A DNA stretch of 64,000 bases from Enterococcus sp. 9E7_DIV0242 (GTDB lineage Bacteria; Bacillota; Bacilli; Lactobacillales; Enterococcaceae): NCBI RefSeq assembly GCF_002140975.2, contig NZ_CP147247.1, positions 2,791,001 through 2,855,000 on the forward strand, given 5' to 3'. Position 1 is the stretch's first letter; each line of letters starts with the position of its first letter. The notes below the pieces were generated by a model. It did no database searches, was not told the DNA's origin, and worked only from the letters and a program-made list of their open reading frames with translations. The position numbers and the translations under genes were made by a program. Positions 63,676-64,000 of this stretch are shown in pieces.

Positions 63676-64000
63676 ATGAAACTGACAGATCCGTTGCACG
63701 TACTTCCCGGCGTCGGGCCAAAGCGTGCAGAAGCATTTAACGAATTGGGGATAAAGACAGTGAAGGACTTGCTGACTTATTATCCGTTTCGTTATGAAGA
63801 TATACAGGAGAAAGTGATCGAAGAAATCCAAGATCAGGAAAAGGTCACGCTCAAAGGTACAGTTGTTTCAGAAGCAGTTCTCAGTAGATATGGATATAAG
63901 AAAAGCCGACTGGTATTTCGAATTATGCAGGATCATGCAGTCATCAATGTATCCTTCTTTAATCAGCCCTATCTAAAGGATAAGATTATTCTTTCAGAAG
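63676..64000 (+). CDS. recG: ATP-dependent DNA helicase RecG, N-terminal part
   Basis: ATG 63676 opens a frame that runs off the right edge after 108 codons. LHVLPGVGPKRAEAFNELGI and LLTYYPFRYEDI are the standard N-terminus of RecG (wedge domain). The helicase motifs lie outside the window. Confidence 0.93.
   Translation, partial: MKLTDPLHVLPGVGPKRAEAFNELGIKTVKDLLTYYPFRYEDIQEKVIEEIQDQEKVTLKGTVVSEAVLSRYGYKKSRLVFRIMQDHAVINVSFFNQPYLKDKIILSE

Overview
The window reads as a low-GC Gram-positive chromosome of the genus Enterococcus. It carries an ireP/ireK (stp/prkC) phosphatase-kinase pair with five PASTA repeats, and the block gmk-rpoZ-priA-def-fmt-rsmB-stp-prkC-rsgA-rpe-thiN, then rpmB, an Asp23/Gls24-family gene, fakA and recG. 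This is the order I associate with the E. faecalis group. I cannot fix the species from the sequence alone.

Layout. (1) 1-15850: late half of a siphovirus prophage, in order large terminase, scaffold, major capsid, head-tail connectors, major tail protein, tail chaperones, tape measure, Dit, Tal/fibre, holin and endolysin. It contains two probable programmed frameshifts (+1 in the major tail protein, -1 in the tail chaperone) and an internal start inside the endolysin. (2) 16193-17670: chromosomal genes (YdbC-like, yicC, one unknown). (3) 17700-31600: accessory stretch between yicC and gmk. It holds a GyrI-like protein, an orphan PTS EIIB with a hydrolase, a HAD phosphatase, an IS110-family element with a structured RNA that looks like a bridge RNA, a secreted protein followed by an ECF sigma/anti-sigma pair, a CorA-like transporter and two tandem GT8 glycosyltransferases. 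(4) 31883-44176: housekeeping block. (5) 44211-45916: an ISL3-family insertion sequence whose ends and near-perfect 8-bp target duplication can be read. (6) 46040-48847: AraC regulator, EamA exporter, rpmB and an unknown gene. (7) 49037-60719: the most interesting region, described below. (8) 61286-64000: Asp23-family protein, fakA and the start of recG.

The 49-61 kb region looks like a complete peptide-production locus under agr-type quorum sensing. An ABC exporter pair (probable self-protection), a small secreted protein, a C39-peptidase ABC transporter and two membrane-anchored thioredoxin-fold proteins with CxxC motifs precede ten very short genes for double-glycine-type precursors. Eight of these share a mature part with two cysteines exactly ten residues apart around a conserved D/N-x-x-G-x-K/R-L core. 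Five of the eight are tandem copies on a 153-bp period encoding an identical 16-residue product. No lanthionine or radical-SAM enzyme is present, so I infer disulfide-closed peptides oxidised by the thioredoxin-like proteins. Downstream lie agrB, a 39-codon agrD-like gene, two agrC-like kinases with nearly identical kinase halves but different sensor halves, and a LytTR response regulator. The small peptide genes and agrD are too short for routine gene calling. I do not recognise this peptide family, and its novelty needs a database search.
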